A stretch of 64,000 bases of DNA, taken from NCBI GenBank assembly GCA_947561585.1, contig CANNZV010001439.1:147719-211718 (forward strand). Direction: 5' to 3'. Positions within the stretch are counted from its first letter, which is position 1. Every line of letters starts with the position of its first letter. Source of the stretch: Caprella mutica (Eukaryota; Arthropoda; Malacostraca; Amphipoda; Caprellidae). The notes beneath the pieces were generated by a model. The model worked only from the letters and a program-made list of their open reading frames with translations. It was not told where the DNA came from and did not search any database. Positions 23,712-35,100 of the stretch are shown here, one piece after another. The position numbers and the translations under genes were made by a program.

Positions 23712-26012
23712 TTGTTTTATTTTATACCTGTTTGATTTACATCTGTTTAATTTTACATCTGTTTAATTTTACATCTGTTTAATTTTACATCTGTTTAATT
23801 TTACATCTGTTTAATTTTGCATCTGTTCAATTTTACATCTGTTTAATTTTACATCTGTTTAATTTTACATCTGTTTAATTTTACATCTGTTTAATTTTGC
23901 ATCTGTTTAATTTTACATCTGTTTAATTTTACATCTGTTTAATTTTACATCTGTTTAATTTTACATCTGTTTAATTTTACATCTGTTTAATTTTACATCT
24001 GTTTTTTACATCTGTTTTTTACATCTGTTTTTACATCTGTTTCAATTTACATCTGTTTTATTTTACACCTGTTTCAATTTACATCTGTTTTATTTTAACT
24101 TTGCTTTATTTTACATCTGTTTCAATTTATATCTGTTTTATTTTGCATCTGTTTAATTATACATCTGTCTTATTTTACAATTGTTTTCTTTTATAACTGT
24201 TTTATTTTACAACTGTTTTATTTTACAACTGTTTTATTTTACAACTGTTTTATTTTACAACTGTTTTATTTTACATCTGTTTAATTTACGACTGTTTTAT
24301 TTTACGACTGTTTTATTTTACACCTGTTTAATTTACACCTGTTTAATTTGCATCTGTTTTATTCTGCATCTGTTTTATACTGCATCTGTTTTATTCTGCA
24401 TCTGTTTTATACTGCATCTGTTTTATTCTGCATCTGTTTTATACTGCATCTGTTTTATTCTGCATCTGTTTTATTCTGCATCTGTTTTATTCTGCATCTG
24501 TTTTATACTGCATCTGTTTTATTCTGCATCTGTTTTATACTGCATCTGTTTTATACTGCATCTGTTTAATTTTACATCTGTTTAATTTTGCATCTGTTTA
24601 ATTTTGCATCTGTTTAATTTTACATCTGTTTAATTTTACATCTGTTTAATTTTACATCTGTTTAATTTTACATCTGTTTAATTTTACATCTGTTTAATTT
24701 TACATCTGTTTAATTTTACATCTGTTTAATTTTACATCTGTTTAATTTTACATCTGTTTTTTACATCTGTTTTTTACATCTGTTTTTACATCTGTTTCAA
24801 TTTACATCTGTTTTATTTTACACCTGTTTCAATTTACATCTGTTTTATTTTAACTTTGCTTTATTTTACATCTGTTTCAATTTATATCTGTTTTATTTTG
24901 CATCTGTTTAATTATACATCTGTCTTATTTTACAATTGTTTTCTTTTATAACTGTTTTATTTTACAACTGTTTTATTTTACAACTGTTTTATTTTACAAC
25001 TGTTTTATTTTACATCTGTTTAATTTACGACTGTTTTATTTTACGACTGTTTTATTTTACACCTGTTTAATTTACACCTGTTTAATTTGCATCTGTTTTA
25101 TTCTGCATCTGTTTTATACTGCATCTGTTTTATTCTGCATCTGTTTTATACTGCATCTGTTTTATTCTGCATCTGTTTTATACTGCATCTGTTTTATTCT
25201 GCATCTGTTTTATTCTGCATCTGTTTTATTCTGCATCTGTTTTATACTGCATCTGTTTTATTCTGCATCTGTTTTATACTGCATCTGTTTTATACTGCAT
25301 CTGTTTAATTTTACATCTGTTTAATTTTGCATCTGTTTAATTTTGCATCTGTTTAATTTTGCATCTGTTTAATTTTGCATCTGTTTAATTTTGCATCTGT
25401 TTAATTTTACATCTGTTTAATTTTGCATCCGTTTTATATTGCATCCGTTTTATTTTGCATCCGTTTTATTTTGCATCCGTTATATTTTGCATCTGTTTTA
25501 TTTTGCATCTGTTTTATTTTGCATCTGTTTTATTTTGCATCTGTTTTATTTTGCATCTGTCTTATTTTACATCTGTTTAATTTAACATCTGTTTTATTTT
25601 ACATCTGTTTCATTTTGCATCTGTTTTATTTTGCATCTGTTTTATTTTACATCTGTTCAATTTTACATCTGTTCAATTTTACATCTGTTTTATTTTACAT
25701 CTGTTTTATTTTACATCTGTTTTATTTTGCATCTGTTTTATTTTACATTTGTTTTATTTTACATCTGTTCAATTTTACATCTGTTTTATTTTGCATCTGT
25801 TTTATTTTACATCTGTTTTATTTTATATCTGTTTAATTTTGCATCTGTTTTATTTTACATCTGTTTTATGTTACACCTGTTTTATTTTACATCTTTTATA
25901 TTACAACTGTTTTTATCTCACATTTGTTTTATTTAATATTTGTTTTGTTTTTAAACTGTTTAATTTTACATCTGTTTTATTTTACATTTGTTTTATTTTA
26001 CACCTGTTTTAT
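23712..26012. repeat. 16-bp minisatellite with a 0.75-kb internal duplication
   Basis: Units acatctgtttaatttt, gcatctgttttattct, acaactgttttatttt and relatives. A block around 23998-24600 recurs at 24753-25340. Landmarks are shifted by 755 bp on its left side (tctgttttttaca at 23998/24753; ttttaactttgc near 24097/24852) and by 739 bp on its right, because the second copy has one 16-bp unit fewer. The right third is built mostly of gcatctgttttatttt and acatctgttttatttt units. Pyrimidine/T-rich strand bias is strong. Confidence 0.94.
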
Positions 26013-27314
26013 TCCTATCAGGAAATTTCTAACATTAGGAAATAGTTTATTTTACATCATTTCAAATAGACTAGAAAAACTGAACTATAACTTCTAACTA
26101 ACTTTATAAATAAATCATAATGTACTAATATAGTAGTTAAGTACGATTTATTTTAGTAAACAAGTACGATTGTGTTGCTAAAGGATTGAAGATACATTTA
26201 GTAATTGAGTATTATTGTATAAATGAATTATTTAGGATTTTTTTTATAGCAATTAAGTACAATTGTTCAATTTATATATGAAATGTTATAATTATCATAC
26301 ATTTCAGCTAGTGTAAATATGTATTCCACAGTAAAGTATTTTAAAGACAAGAAATGGACTGTCGTTTAATTACCTCTTGCGCATTCAGTGTGAAGAGGTG
26401 CGTATTTTCTCGCTCAGTTGCGCACAATCTCGCGCAGTTACCATCGTACTCTCCTACAATTACGCACACGCTAAATATGTGCTTTCTATGTCCACTTCAC
26501 CGGAAAATACGTAGCGTCATGCATGCTCCGAACCAACGGCATGGATTGTCCTGCGCGAACTTTGACGTTACATTTACCATCTATGTGTCTACATTGGCTA
26601 GGATTTATATGTGCCCTTAATAATTGTTCTTTAGATGTTAGGTAGGCATAGAGATGTGCAAGTACTTGAAGTACTTACCTGCTAGATTCACCAGCTCTAG
26701 TGTATCGGTCAGTGCGGTTTCATGGCACAGTTCTTCCCTATTATATTAATTTGGGGGAGGACGCACGCGATAGCTTCACACGGGAGATCATGTCTCAGAC
26801 CAGGCAGTTGTACATTGAGACTGAGTTAAAAACAATTATTCATTCATAATTAGAAAAAGATAAAGAAATAACAATTTCACACATCACACTTTTCTAATTT
26901 TCTATTCTTTCAAATCTGTCGTCGTGTACCCAGACCAATGTTAAAATATTGACAAGCATTACAATTTGTTTCTTAGTAAAGTGTGAAAAAGTGATCAGAG
27001 AGCATGACAACAAAGTCTACAACTATCGTGGTCAGCCAATTGTAATGTAAAGACAGACCAATTCTATTATTATCATAACCGTTCTTTAGTGTGTGGTGCA
27101 TTTTCTCCTTGATATCTCCTGCCTGTGATTATTGCTCTGATTGCATATCTTTAGATGCGGACACCTAACTAGAGTGTTCTACTGCGTGATGTTCACTAAC
27201 GGAAAAGAAAACATACCTATTGAGTCGGGAAAAAGTATATGTTGAATCAATAACTAGATCATTAAATTTTAGTAGGGGTTTAACGTCTGCTTCCGAACCA
27301 AAGGCCATAGCGCT
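26013..27314. other. Unique DNA, no gene recognised
   Basis: A CpG-richer stretch at about 26370-26560 contains a short open frame without recognisable features. The palindrome agtacttgaagtact lies at about 26661. Nothing else supported. Confidence 0.4.
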
Positions 27315-27535
27315 GAAGTCAAAAGGTAATTAAGGACTAGAAGAAGCAGTCAGAAAGGAAAGTGGCTCCATGAACAAAGTCACCTACCATCAGCCGGTGC
27401 CAAGTTCATGGATGCAGAAAAGCTACTCCATGAATGCAGTCACTCACCAAGGAATGTGACTAAAAGGAAAATGCACTTACGGATATAAGAGGAAAATGAA
27501 GAGGTGATAGTAAATGAAGCCTTCGAGTCTACCTA
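27315..27535 (+). repeat. Dispersed repeat family B, plus copy
   Basis: Shares with the reverse complement of about 46070-46255: aaaggaaagtggctccatga, gaaaagctactccatgaatg, cagtcact, accaagga and aaaatgaagaggtga. The copies are in opposite orientation 19 kb apart and diverged, with small gaps. The family's nature (SINE or MITE) cannot be settled; no tRNA-type promoter boxes were seen. Confidence 0.65.
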
Positions 27536-27713
27536 ACACAAAATCTAAGACCTCGTAGTTGAAAAGCATAACCCTAGCGCTATCCTCTAAAACTGCAAGA
27601 TAAATTCGTACTCATATCTTAGGTAGCTACTTATGGTAAGATTAGTGAATGAATTATTGTGATGAATTATGGTAGAATAACATTCATTGAATTTGTTATA
27701 TTCCATTAGATAA

Positions 27714-28053
27714 GTTACCTTCGCAGAAAGCGGGAAGGTCATATTTTCATCGGAATTTATTTATTTATCATCTTGTTATTCGCTTAATTGAAAATATATT
27801 CAATCAAATTGCCTGAAATTTGGTGAAACGATTGGTCCATGTCCAGTGACCTGCTGTTAGAATTTTGGGAGTGACCCAGTCAAAGGTCAAGGTCATTTAT
27901 AATTGAATAACTCAAAAAGTATTGAACCATATTGCATGAAACTTAGTGGGACGATTGGTCACTATCTAGTTAGCAGTTTATTAAATTTTAGGAGAGAACA
28001 GGACAAAGCGGTGGCGAAGGTATGCGCTCTACCAAGTGCACATAATCTAGTTT
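27714..28053 (+). repeat. Dispersed repeat family A, longest copy
   Basis: About 340 bp, starting with the hairpin-forming accttcgcagaaagcggga followed by aggt. It continues through tttatttattta, aactcaaaaagtattg, gggacgattggtcac and caaaggtcaaggtca, ending ggtatgcgctctacc...ctagttt. Minus-strand partial copies lie at 20038-20221 and 29298-29462. It contains two adjacent AGGTCA half-sites (27884-27895), a nuclear-receptor-like direct repeat. Confidence 0.75.
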
Positions 28054-28061
28054 GATATATC

Positions 28062-28112
28062 TTTGATTGTTGAAACGCTTTACATCTGTTTTATTTTGAT
28101 TGTTGAAACGCT
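28062..28112. repeat. 18-bp direct duplication flanking one 16-bp-array monomer
   Basis: tttgattgttgaaacgct occurs at 28062-28079 and again at 28095-28112. The 15 bp between them (ttacatctgttttat) is one monomer of the 16-bp minisatellite 2 kb upstream. Confidence 0.7.
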
Positions 28113-28449
28113 AATAATATTTATATTTATTATTCTAGGTACAAGGTATAACATATACTTTTCATCACGAAACTCTCTGACTCAGCACTTTCTTTATATA
28201 TTAGTTTAATGAATCAATTAATTTCTTAATTATTTGAATTTCCATGATTTTGACTCCTTATTCGGTCCCCCGCACACGACCGTCTTTTTCTTGCGTCCAG
28301 AATTGTCCATCCTTTTAACGTGCGTTCAAGGGACGCATGTGTGTCACATACCATAGAGTTAATAATATTTTAGGGTCATGTGATAATCGTCGGACGTTTT
28401 TTCAACACCGAAAAAAAAATTGCATTATGATAATTTATAGTATGATGGT
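28113..28449. other. Unique DNA
   Basis: No gene or repeat recognised. It has some CpG-bearing words (acacgaccgtc, aacgtgcgttc, gataatcgtcgg) in an AT-rich background. Confidence 0.4.
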
Positions 28450-28954
28450 ATCTAGGATACTATAGCTATCGTATCTAGCATACTATAGCTATCGTATCTA
28501 GGATACTATAGCTATCGTATCTAGGATGCTATAGCTATCGTATCTGGGATACTATAGCTATCGTATCTAGGATACTATAGCTATCGTATCTAGGATACTA
28601 TAGCTATCGTATCTAGGATACTATAGCTATCGTATCTAGGATACTATAGCTATCGTATCTAGGATACTATAGCTATCGTATCTAGGATACTATAGCTATC
28701 GTATCTAGGATACTATAGCTATCGTATCTAGGATACTATAGCTATCGTATCTAGAATACTATAGCTATCGTATCTAGGATACTATAGCTATCGTATCTAG
28801 AATACTATAGCTATCGTATCTAGAATACTATAGCTATCGTATATAGGATACTATAGCTATCGTATCTAGGATACTATAGCTACGATCTAGGATACTATAG
28901 CTATCGTATCTAGGATACTATAGCTATCGTATCTAGGATACTATAGATATCGTA
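28450..28954. repeat. 23-bp minisatellite, about 22 copies
   Basis: Unit of 23 bp containing atctaggatactatagctat followed by cgt. The unit is itself partly palindromic (gatac-tatagcta-tcgtatc), so single strands could form repeated hairpins. Few variants (aatac, atgc, one short unit near 28884) suggest recent expansion. Confidence 0.94.
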
Positions 28955-30482
28955 AAATAAATATATCTCATTATGTTATTTCTATAATGTGTTTATTTTA
29001 AACTGCAAAAGATAAGATCTCTTGTTTATATCAATGAAAAGATACGAGCTAGAAATTAGTTAATATTATAGTATCATTTACATTAAATTATTATATTATA
29101 CAGAAAAGGAAACCTAAGGCTTTTTATTTGAAATTTTTTAAATTTTAAATCAATTCATTTATTATCAGTCGAATTTCAATCGCAAACAATTTTTTTCTAC
29201 AGAAGAAAAATATTTCTGTTACAAAATTTTGCATAAAAATTGAATTTAAAATATTGTTTAAAAAATAATATTTTTTCAAAGTAATTCTGAATAAAATATT
29301 TAGGTTCAATTATGATGAAAAACATTGCAAATTTCAGGCCATTTGGTTAAATACTTTTGAGTTATGCTAATAACAAAATTACAAATAAATAAATAAAAAT
29401 ATTCCTACGTGGGAAATATTGTCGATTAAAACATAACCTTCCGCAACTTTGCGTAGGTAATAGTAAAGTAAATTTATTGCACAGCAAATAAAAGAGTAAA
29501 GAAAATTGTATTACAAATAATTATTAAGCTTTTTATATTTCATGTTATACAGTAAAATAATTAATTTAATAATTTTGAAGTAGTTACTCCTGAACAGCGT
29601 AGAAAATAGTGATACATTTTCTATGACTTTAAAGGGCTGACTGAAATATTACTAAAAATGACACTGTTTGGATATTGCAAAGAAGCTAATCGAACAACGT
29701 GATGCGTAAGTTCTGAATTATCAAATGGTTTCACATTTTCAATCAAATAAAACTCTATAACATTAATTCTTATCAATGGTTGCACAGGCATCATTGGTTA
29801 AAATATATGTACCGGAAAAAGCCAGTCTGCAAAGCGCGTCCATGTCGTCAAAGATCTTTGGAGACTATATTGGAGGGAAAATTCATCAGAACAAGATCTT
29901 GGTGACAATTTTCTAATTAATTTCTATGTTTACATGTTACTATTGGAGACATATTGAAGAAATTTGGCCATTTTGGAGACAAATTTGAAAATTTTGGAGA
30001 CTAATTGTCCTGAAATATGAAATCATGGTGACACATTTGACACACTTTGCAGACTGGGAAAAAAGTGTCCGTTGTACCGAACTCCTCAATTTTCTTTCTT
30101 TCCGCAGACGAATCCTCGCGGAGAGCTTCAGCTCTGTGAAATTAATAGACGCTATGCGCGACTGAGGTTTTACTTCAGTTGGGGATTTTAACTTTTCAAG
30201 TTTTCTTTAACAGCATTTCAAAGAAACGCTAATGAAGGTAAACAATCTCAGATTATTATAGAATGGAAATTTTAAAGAAAATCTTACAATATTTATACAA
30301 CTTACAAATGTACGAAATAATAAGGTAGGTATAGGAGTGACTATTCTATAATATGGGATAGTTACTCCTCTTTTTAATTTCTATAGAACTTTTCTAATCA
30401 AGGAAAATGTGGCGGAAAAGGGTTATAAAATCAAAATACTAAAAATCTAAAGACACAATATATTAAAGTGTTGATTGTAAGT
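28955..30482. other. AT-rich DNA with a family A fragment
   Basis: No gene recognised. Contains the family A fragment at 29298-29462 and a short CpG-rich patch at about 30105-30160. Confidence 0.4.
29298..29462 (-). repeat. Dispersed repeat family A, 5' part, minus strand
   Basis: On the minus strand: acctacgcaaagttgcggaa, ggttatgtttt, tttatttatttatttg, gcataactcaaaagta and cctgaaattt. These are in the same order as the start of the copy at 27714. The copy breaks off before the AGGTCA segment. Confidence 0.65.
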
Positions 30483-30491
30483 TGTAATAAA

Positions 30492-30797
30492 GGCAGACCC
30501 CGCTTTAAGTAGACCCCGCTTTTATAACAGGAAGACTTAAAGCGGAGGTGAACCCCGTGCTTACTTGCATCAGTTGTACGGAAAATTATTTTAAAATAAT
30601 TATATTTACATTTAAGGAACAATACAAAATATGGTACATAGTATTAGTGTACCATGCAAACGTTCTTAGATTTTTGTTAATAGAAAACGAAAATATTGGA
30701 GTAATAAATGCTTAAATTTAAAGCGGGGTCGGCCCCGCTTTAAGAACAATTTCTAAGTTAATGTGAGGTATGATTTTTGACTTAAAGCGGGTCTGCC
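30492..30797. mobile_element. Mutator-like MITE with 9-bp target duplication
   Basis: The left end ggcagaccccgctttaagt (30492-30510) is matched by acttaaagcgggtctgcc (30780-30797), its reverse complement with one base missing. The element is flanked by the perfect direct repeat tgtaataaa (30483-30491 and 30798-30806); 9 bp is typical of Mutator-like transposition. The TIR motif recurs inside in both orientations (about 30511-30520, 30537-30546, 30720-30743), so the element is compound or has expanded termini. No coding capacity. Confidence 0.8.
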
Positions 30798-30806
30798 TGT
30801 AATAAA

Positions 30807-32164
30807 TGATGATAGACCACTGAATGTAGTAAATGATAGACCAGATAGTTGGTAGACGGATAAAATACTTGTTAAACCACATTATTTAAAGAAGTCGTTG
30901 TAGTGAGCTGCATGTTCGGTAGAACGGACAAATCTTGTCCTTTGTAGGGGGTCCGTCTAAAGATCGTCCGTTGTACGAGCTTTACTTGTATACTTATCTT
31001 TTTTTTATTTTCGTAAATGTGAAACCGTCCGATAACTCTACACATACTCTACCTAGTTAAATAGCATAATACTTTTCTATTGTTCTATAGATGATGGCAA
31101 CAATATTGGAAAAAGTAGATAAAAAATACTACTGACTACAGCTGGCTTTCGAAGGAATAAATTACGGCACAATTTTAATACTATTATATATTTTTAACTA
31201 AATTACACACAAAAAAAAACTACCTACATTTAATTACAAAAACCTATTGAGAGTGTTCTTTTGAATTATTAATGTGAAAATGCCGCAAAGTTCCCCGAAT
31301 AAAGAAGTGGGAATCTATGGTCGCCCCACTCTTTGACCAGTTGCTTCTCCTTAATTTGAATCTAGAAATAAATCAGAAATCTAAATTAGAAAATGAAAAA
31401 TTACATAGAAAAATAGTCACCATTCACTCCTAAAATCTTGTGGAAAGTATAAATCATATAATGGTTCACCTAGCTAGTAATGAGAGTATAAGACTGCATA
31501 ATACAGGTAAGTACTACTCTCGACCATGAGTAGCTCACCTATGGTTTATAAATGCGTCTGACAAAGTGTTCGAAGACTACGCTCAACCCCAGGCCTCTCC
31601 TCCGTTCTCCAATAAACACCAAGTATGGCTGGAACTGCCGTTAGTGTAAACCAGAAGATAGGGCTACCTTCGACTTCCCCCGACTAACTGTGCTCAAGCT
31701 GTGACAGATGTACTCATCACATTGCTTTAAGACGGCTGAATCTGATCTGCTGGTATAAGCTTGTAGAATGATGAGTTTGACTCTTGTGGAATGGAGAAGT
31801 GTTGCCAACTTTATCTATCTAGAGTTACTTACAGAAATCTCGTTTGTGAGTAATTTCAACTAATAAGAACACTCTCCCTTCCACAAGATTTGAGAAATAG
31901 TGACTTTACAATTTATTATTAAAATTAATGAAAAACGCAGTTAAGTTTTTCAATACAATTAACCATTTCTATACTTAAACAACTTTTAATAAAAACCATA
32001 TATCTTTAACAGCAAAGTAACTCTCTATTACAGCTATCGTGTAATTAAGTAACGTAAAGTATAACAATAAAATAAATAAATTGTGCACAATATAATTCAG
32101 TCTAACAAAGTACTTAAAACACCATTTTAATCATTGAAATTATTCTGACAAACGAAAGTAGTGA
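30807..32164. other. Unique AT-rich DNA
   Basis: No gene recognised. Short inverted words (gagagtgttctt at about 31249 and aagaacactctc at about 31863) could mark another decayed MITE, but the similarity is too short to call. A longer non-repetitive, less AT-rich stretch at about 31540-31800 has no long open frame. Confidence 0.4.
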
Positions 32165-34117
32165 TGTTATCTAGTTAGCTTGGTAGTTATCTGGAAGCTA
32201 AATGTTATCTAGTTAGCTTGGTAGTTATCTGGAAGCTGAATGTTATCTAGTTAGCTTGGTAGTTATCTGGAAGCTAAATGTTATCTAGTTGGCTTGGTAG
32301 TTATCTGGAAGCTGAATGTTATCTAGTTAGCTTGGTAGTTATCTGGAAGCTAAATGTTATCTAGTTAGCTTGGTAGTTATCTGGAAGCTAAATGTTATCT
32401 AGTTAGCTTGGTAGTTATCTGGAAGCTGAATGTTATCTAGTTAGCTTGGTAGTTATCTGGAAGCTAAATGTTATCTAGTAATCTTGGTAGTTATCTGGAA
32501 GCTAAATGTTATCTAGTTAGCTTGGTAGTTATCTGGAAGCTAAATGTTATCTAGTTAGCTTGGTAGTTATCTGGAAGCTAAATGTTATCTAGTTAGCTTG
32601 GTAGTTATCTGGAAGCTAAATGTTATCTAGGTAGCTTGGTAGTTATCTGAACCTAAATGTTATCTAGTTAGCTTGGTAGTTATCTGGAAGCTAAATGTTA
32701 TCTAGTTAGCTTGGTAGTTATCTGGAAGCTAAATGTTATCTAGTATAGCTTGGTAGTTATCTGGAAGCTAAATGTTATCTAGGTAGCTTGGTAGTTATCT
32801 GGAAGCTAAATGTTATCTAGTTAGCTTGGTAGTTATCTGGAAGCTAAATGTTATCTAGTTAGCTTGGTAGTTATCTGGAAGCTAAATGTTATCTAGTTAG
32901 CTTGGTAGTTATCTGGAAGCTAAATGTTATCTAGTATAGCTTGGTAGTTATCTGGAAGCTAAATGTTATCTAGGTAGCTTGGTAGTTATCTGGAAGCTAA
33001 ATGTTATCTAGGTAGCTTGGTAGTTATCTGAAGCTAAATGTTATCTAGTTAGCTTGGTAGTTATTTGGAAGCTAAATGTTATCTAGGTAGCTTGGTAGTT
33101 ATCTGGAAGCTAAATGTTATTTAGTTAGCTTGGTAGTTATCTGGAAGCTAAATGTTATCTAGTTAGCTTGGTAGTTATCTGGAAGCTAAATGTTATCTAG
33201 TTAGCTTGGTAGTTATCTGGAAGCTAAATGTTATCTAGGTAGCTTGGTAGTTATCTGGAAGCTAAATGTTATCTAGTTAGTTTGGTAGTTATCTGGAAGC
33301 TAAATGTTATCTAGTATAGCTTGGTAGTTATCTGGAAGCTAAATGTTATCTAGTTAGCTTGGTAGTTATCTGGAAGCTAAATGTTATCTAGTTAGCTTGG
33401 TAGTTATTTGGAAGCTAAATGTTATCTAGTTAGTTTGGTAGTTATCTGGAAGCTAAATGTTATCTAGGTAGCTTGGTAGTTATCTGGAAGCTAAATGTTA
33501 TCTAGTTAGCTTGGTAGTTATCTGGAAGCTAAATGTTATCTAGGTAGCTTGGTAGTTATCTGGAAGCTAAATGTTATCTAGTTAGCTTGGTAGTTATCTG
33601 GAAGCTAAATGTTATCTAGTTAGCTTGGTAGTTATCTGGAAGCTAAATGTTATCTAGTTAGCTTGGTAGTTATCTGGAAGCTAAATGTTATCTAGTTAGC
33701 TTGGTAGTTATCTGGAAGCTAAATGTTATCTAGTTAGCTTGGTAGTTATCTGGAAGCTAAATGTTATCTAGTTAGTTTGGTAGTTATCTGGAAGCTAAAT
33801 GTTATCTAGGTAGCTTGGTAGTTATCTGGAAGCTAAATGTTATCCAGTTAGCTTGGTAGTTATCTGGAAGCTAAATGTTATCTAGGTAGCTTGGTAGTTA
33901 TCTGGAAGCTAAATGTTATCTAGTTAGCTTGGTAGTTATCTGGAAGCTAAATGTTATCTAGTTAGTTTGGTAGTTATCTTGAAATTAAATGCTATCTAGG
34001 TAGCTTGGTAGTTATCTTGAAATTAAATGCTATCTAGGTAGCTTGGTAGTAATCTTTATGCTATCTATCTAGTTAGCTTAGTAGTTAACCAGAAGCTAAA
34101 TGCTATCAAGGTAGTTT
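32165..34117. repeat. 38-bp minisatellite, about 51 copies
   Basis: Unit of 38 bp containing tgttatctagttagcttggt, then agttatctggaagctaaa. Variants (ttagtt/tatagc/ggtagc at the join, one-base deletions near 32650 and 33030) are scattered. The last four to five units (from about 33965) are clearly decayed, with gaaattaaatgctatc words. Confidence 0.94.
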
Positions 34118-35100
34118 ACGATTGTACCTTAAAGCTACCTAAATATCTTACACATCTCAGTTTTCAGTAGATTCCATAGCTACTCTAAAGCGTAGAGTGT
34201 ATATTTTCTATCAGCAAAGCATGAGACAGTAAATAATATTTACATCTTAAAGCTATCAATAGAGTACGCATGTTTCTGTATATAAATTCTGCTTGTATTT
34301 AAGATTCCACAAAACAAATCATAGCCTTAAACAACATTCTTATATTATCGTTTATTTCAATACTAACATGTGCATCAGTTTTGCTTACACTAATATTCCT
34401 CTATACGATACAATTTATCTTATCGATATCATTCCTTTATTGCATTCTATCCTGCCTACCTTATTCATTGTGTAGTCTATTTGTTCTACTCTTCGATTCT
34501 CTAAATCTTCTCAGTCTGTGTCCTACTCTCTTCTTCTATTCCCTTTCTCCTCTTCTTTGTTTACTCCGTTATACCCCTTCTTCTTCTTCCTGTGTAGCAT
34601 AACCCCCCCTCCCCCCTCCCCAGTCCCACCCCCCATTGCAATAAGACTCCATCTTTACTGCGATATTTTGGCTCTGAGAATAGGCCTTCAATCCCACAGC
34701 CTCCGAGACAAGTGGTCCTGAGCGTTCATAAAAGTACACACAACTTCAACAGCCAGTACCCGCTACTTCCTTGAGTTTATACACACTTTTTACTTCACAA
34801 AGTAGAGCACTGACTAAATAACAATGGTGGGCTGGTGCCCAATTGATAGACAAAGAGAAATTATCATGAGGGGATTTTGTTGGGCAGAAGTTTGCTGATT
34901 TGTGAGGACATTAAGTAAATTCACGAGTGGCTCCAGTGACTGTAATTTGATTGCTATCTAACTCCAGGCCTATTTTCATGTGTGGCATCGACAAAAATTC
35001 TCAGCAACTTAAGTAAATTAGTCGGCATGGCTGAAGAAATAAAGAAACCAATGCATATATTTTTGCTGATAAAGCTTAGATAGTATGTTGTCTCGATAGA
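34118..35100. other. Unique DNA with pyrimidine-rich tract
   Basis: 34490-34640 is strongly pyrimidine-rich on the plus strand (cttcttcttctattcc, then C-runs such as ccccccctcccccc). Open frames across it are low-complexity. The rest is unremarkable. Confidence 0.45.

Noticed and set aside
26354..26620. 88-codon frame in a CpG-richer patch
   Set aside because: No domain, poor start context, scattered Cys/His without pattern, no splice signals. Probably chance.
30105..30180. CpG-rich patch as a small RNA gene
   Set aside because: No convincing secondary structure, promoter box or similarity to a known RNA could be seen.
31249..31880. Inverted gagagtgttctt/aagaacactctc as a MITE
   Set aside because: Only about 12 bp match and no target duplication is visible.
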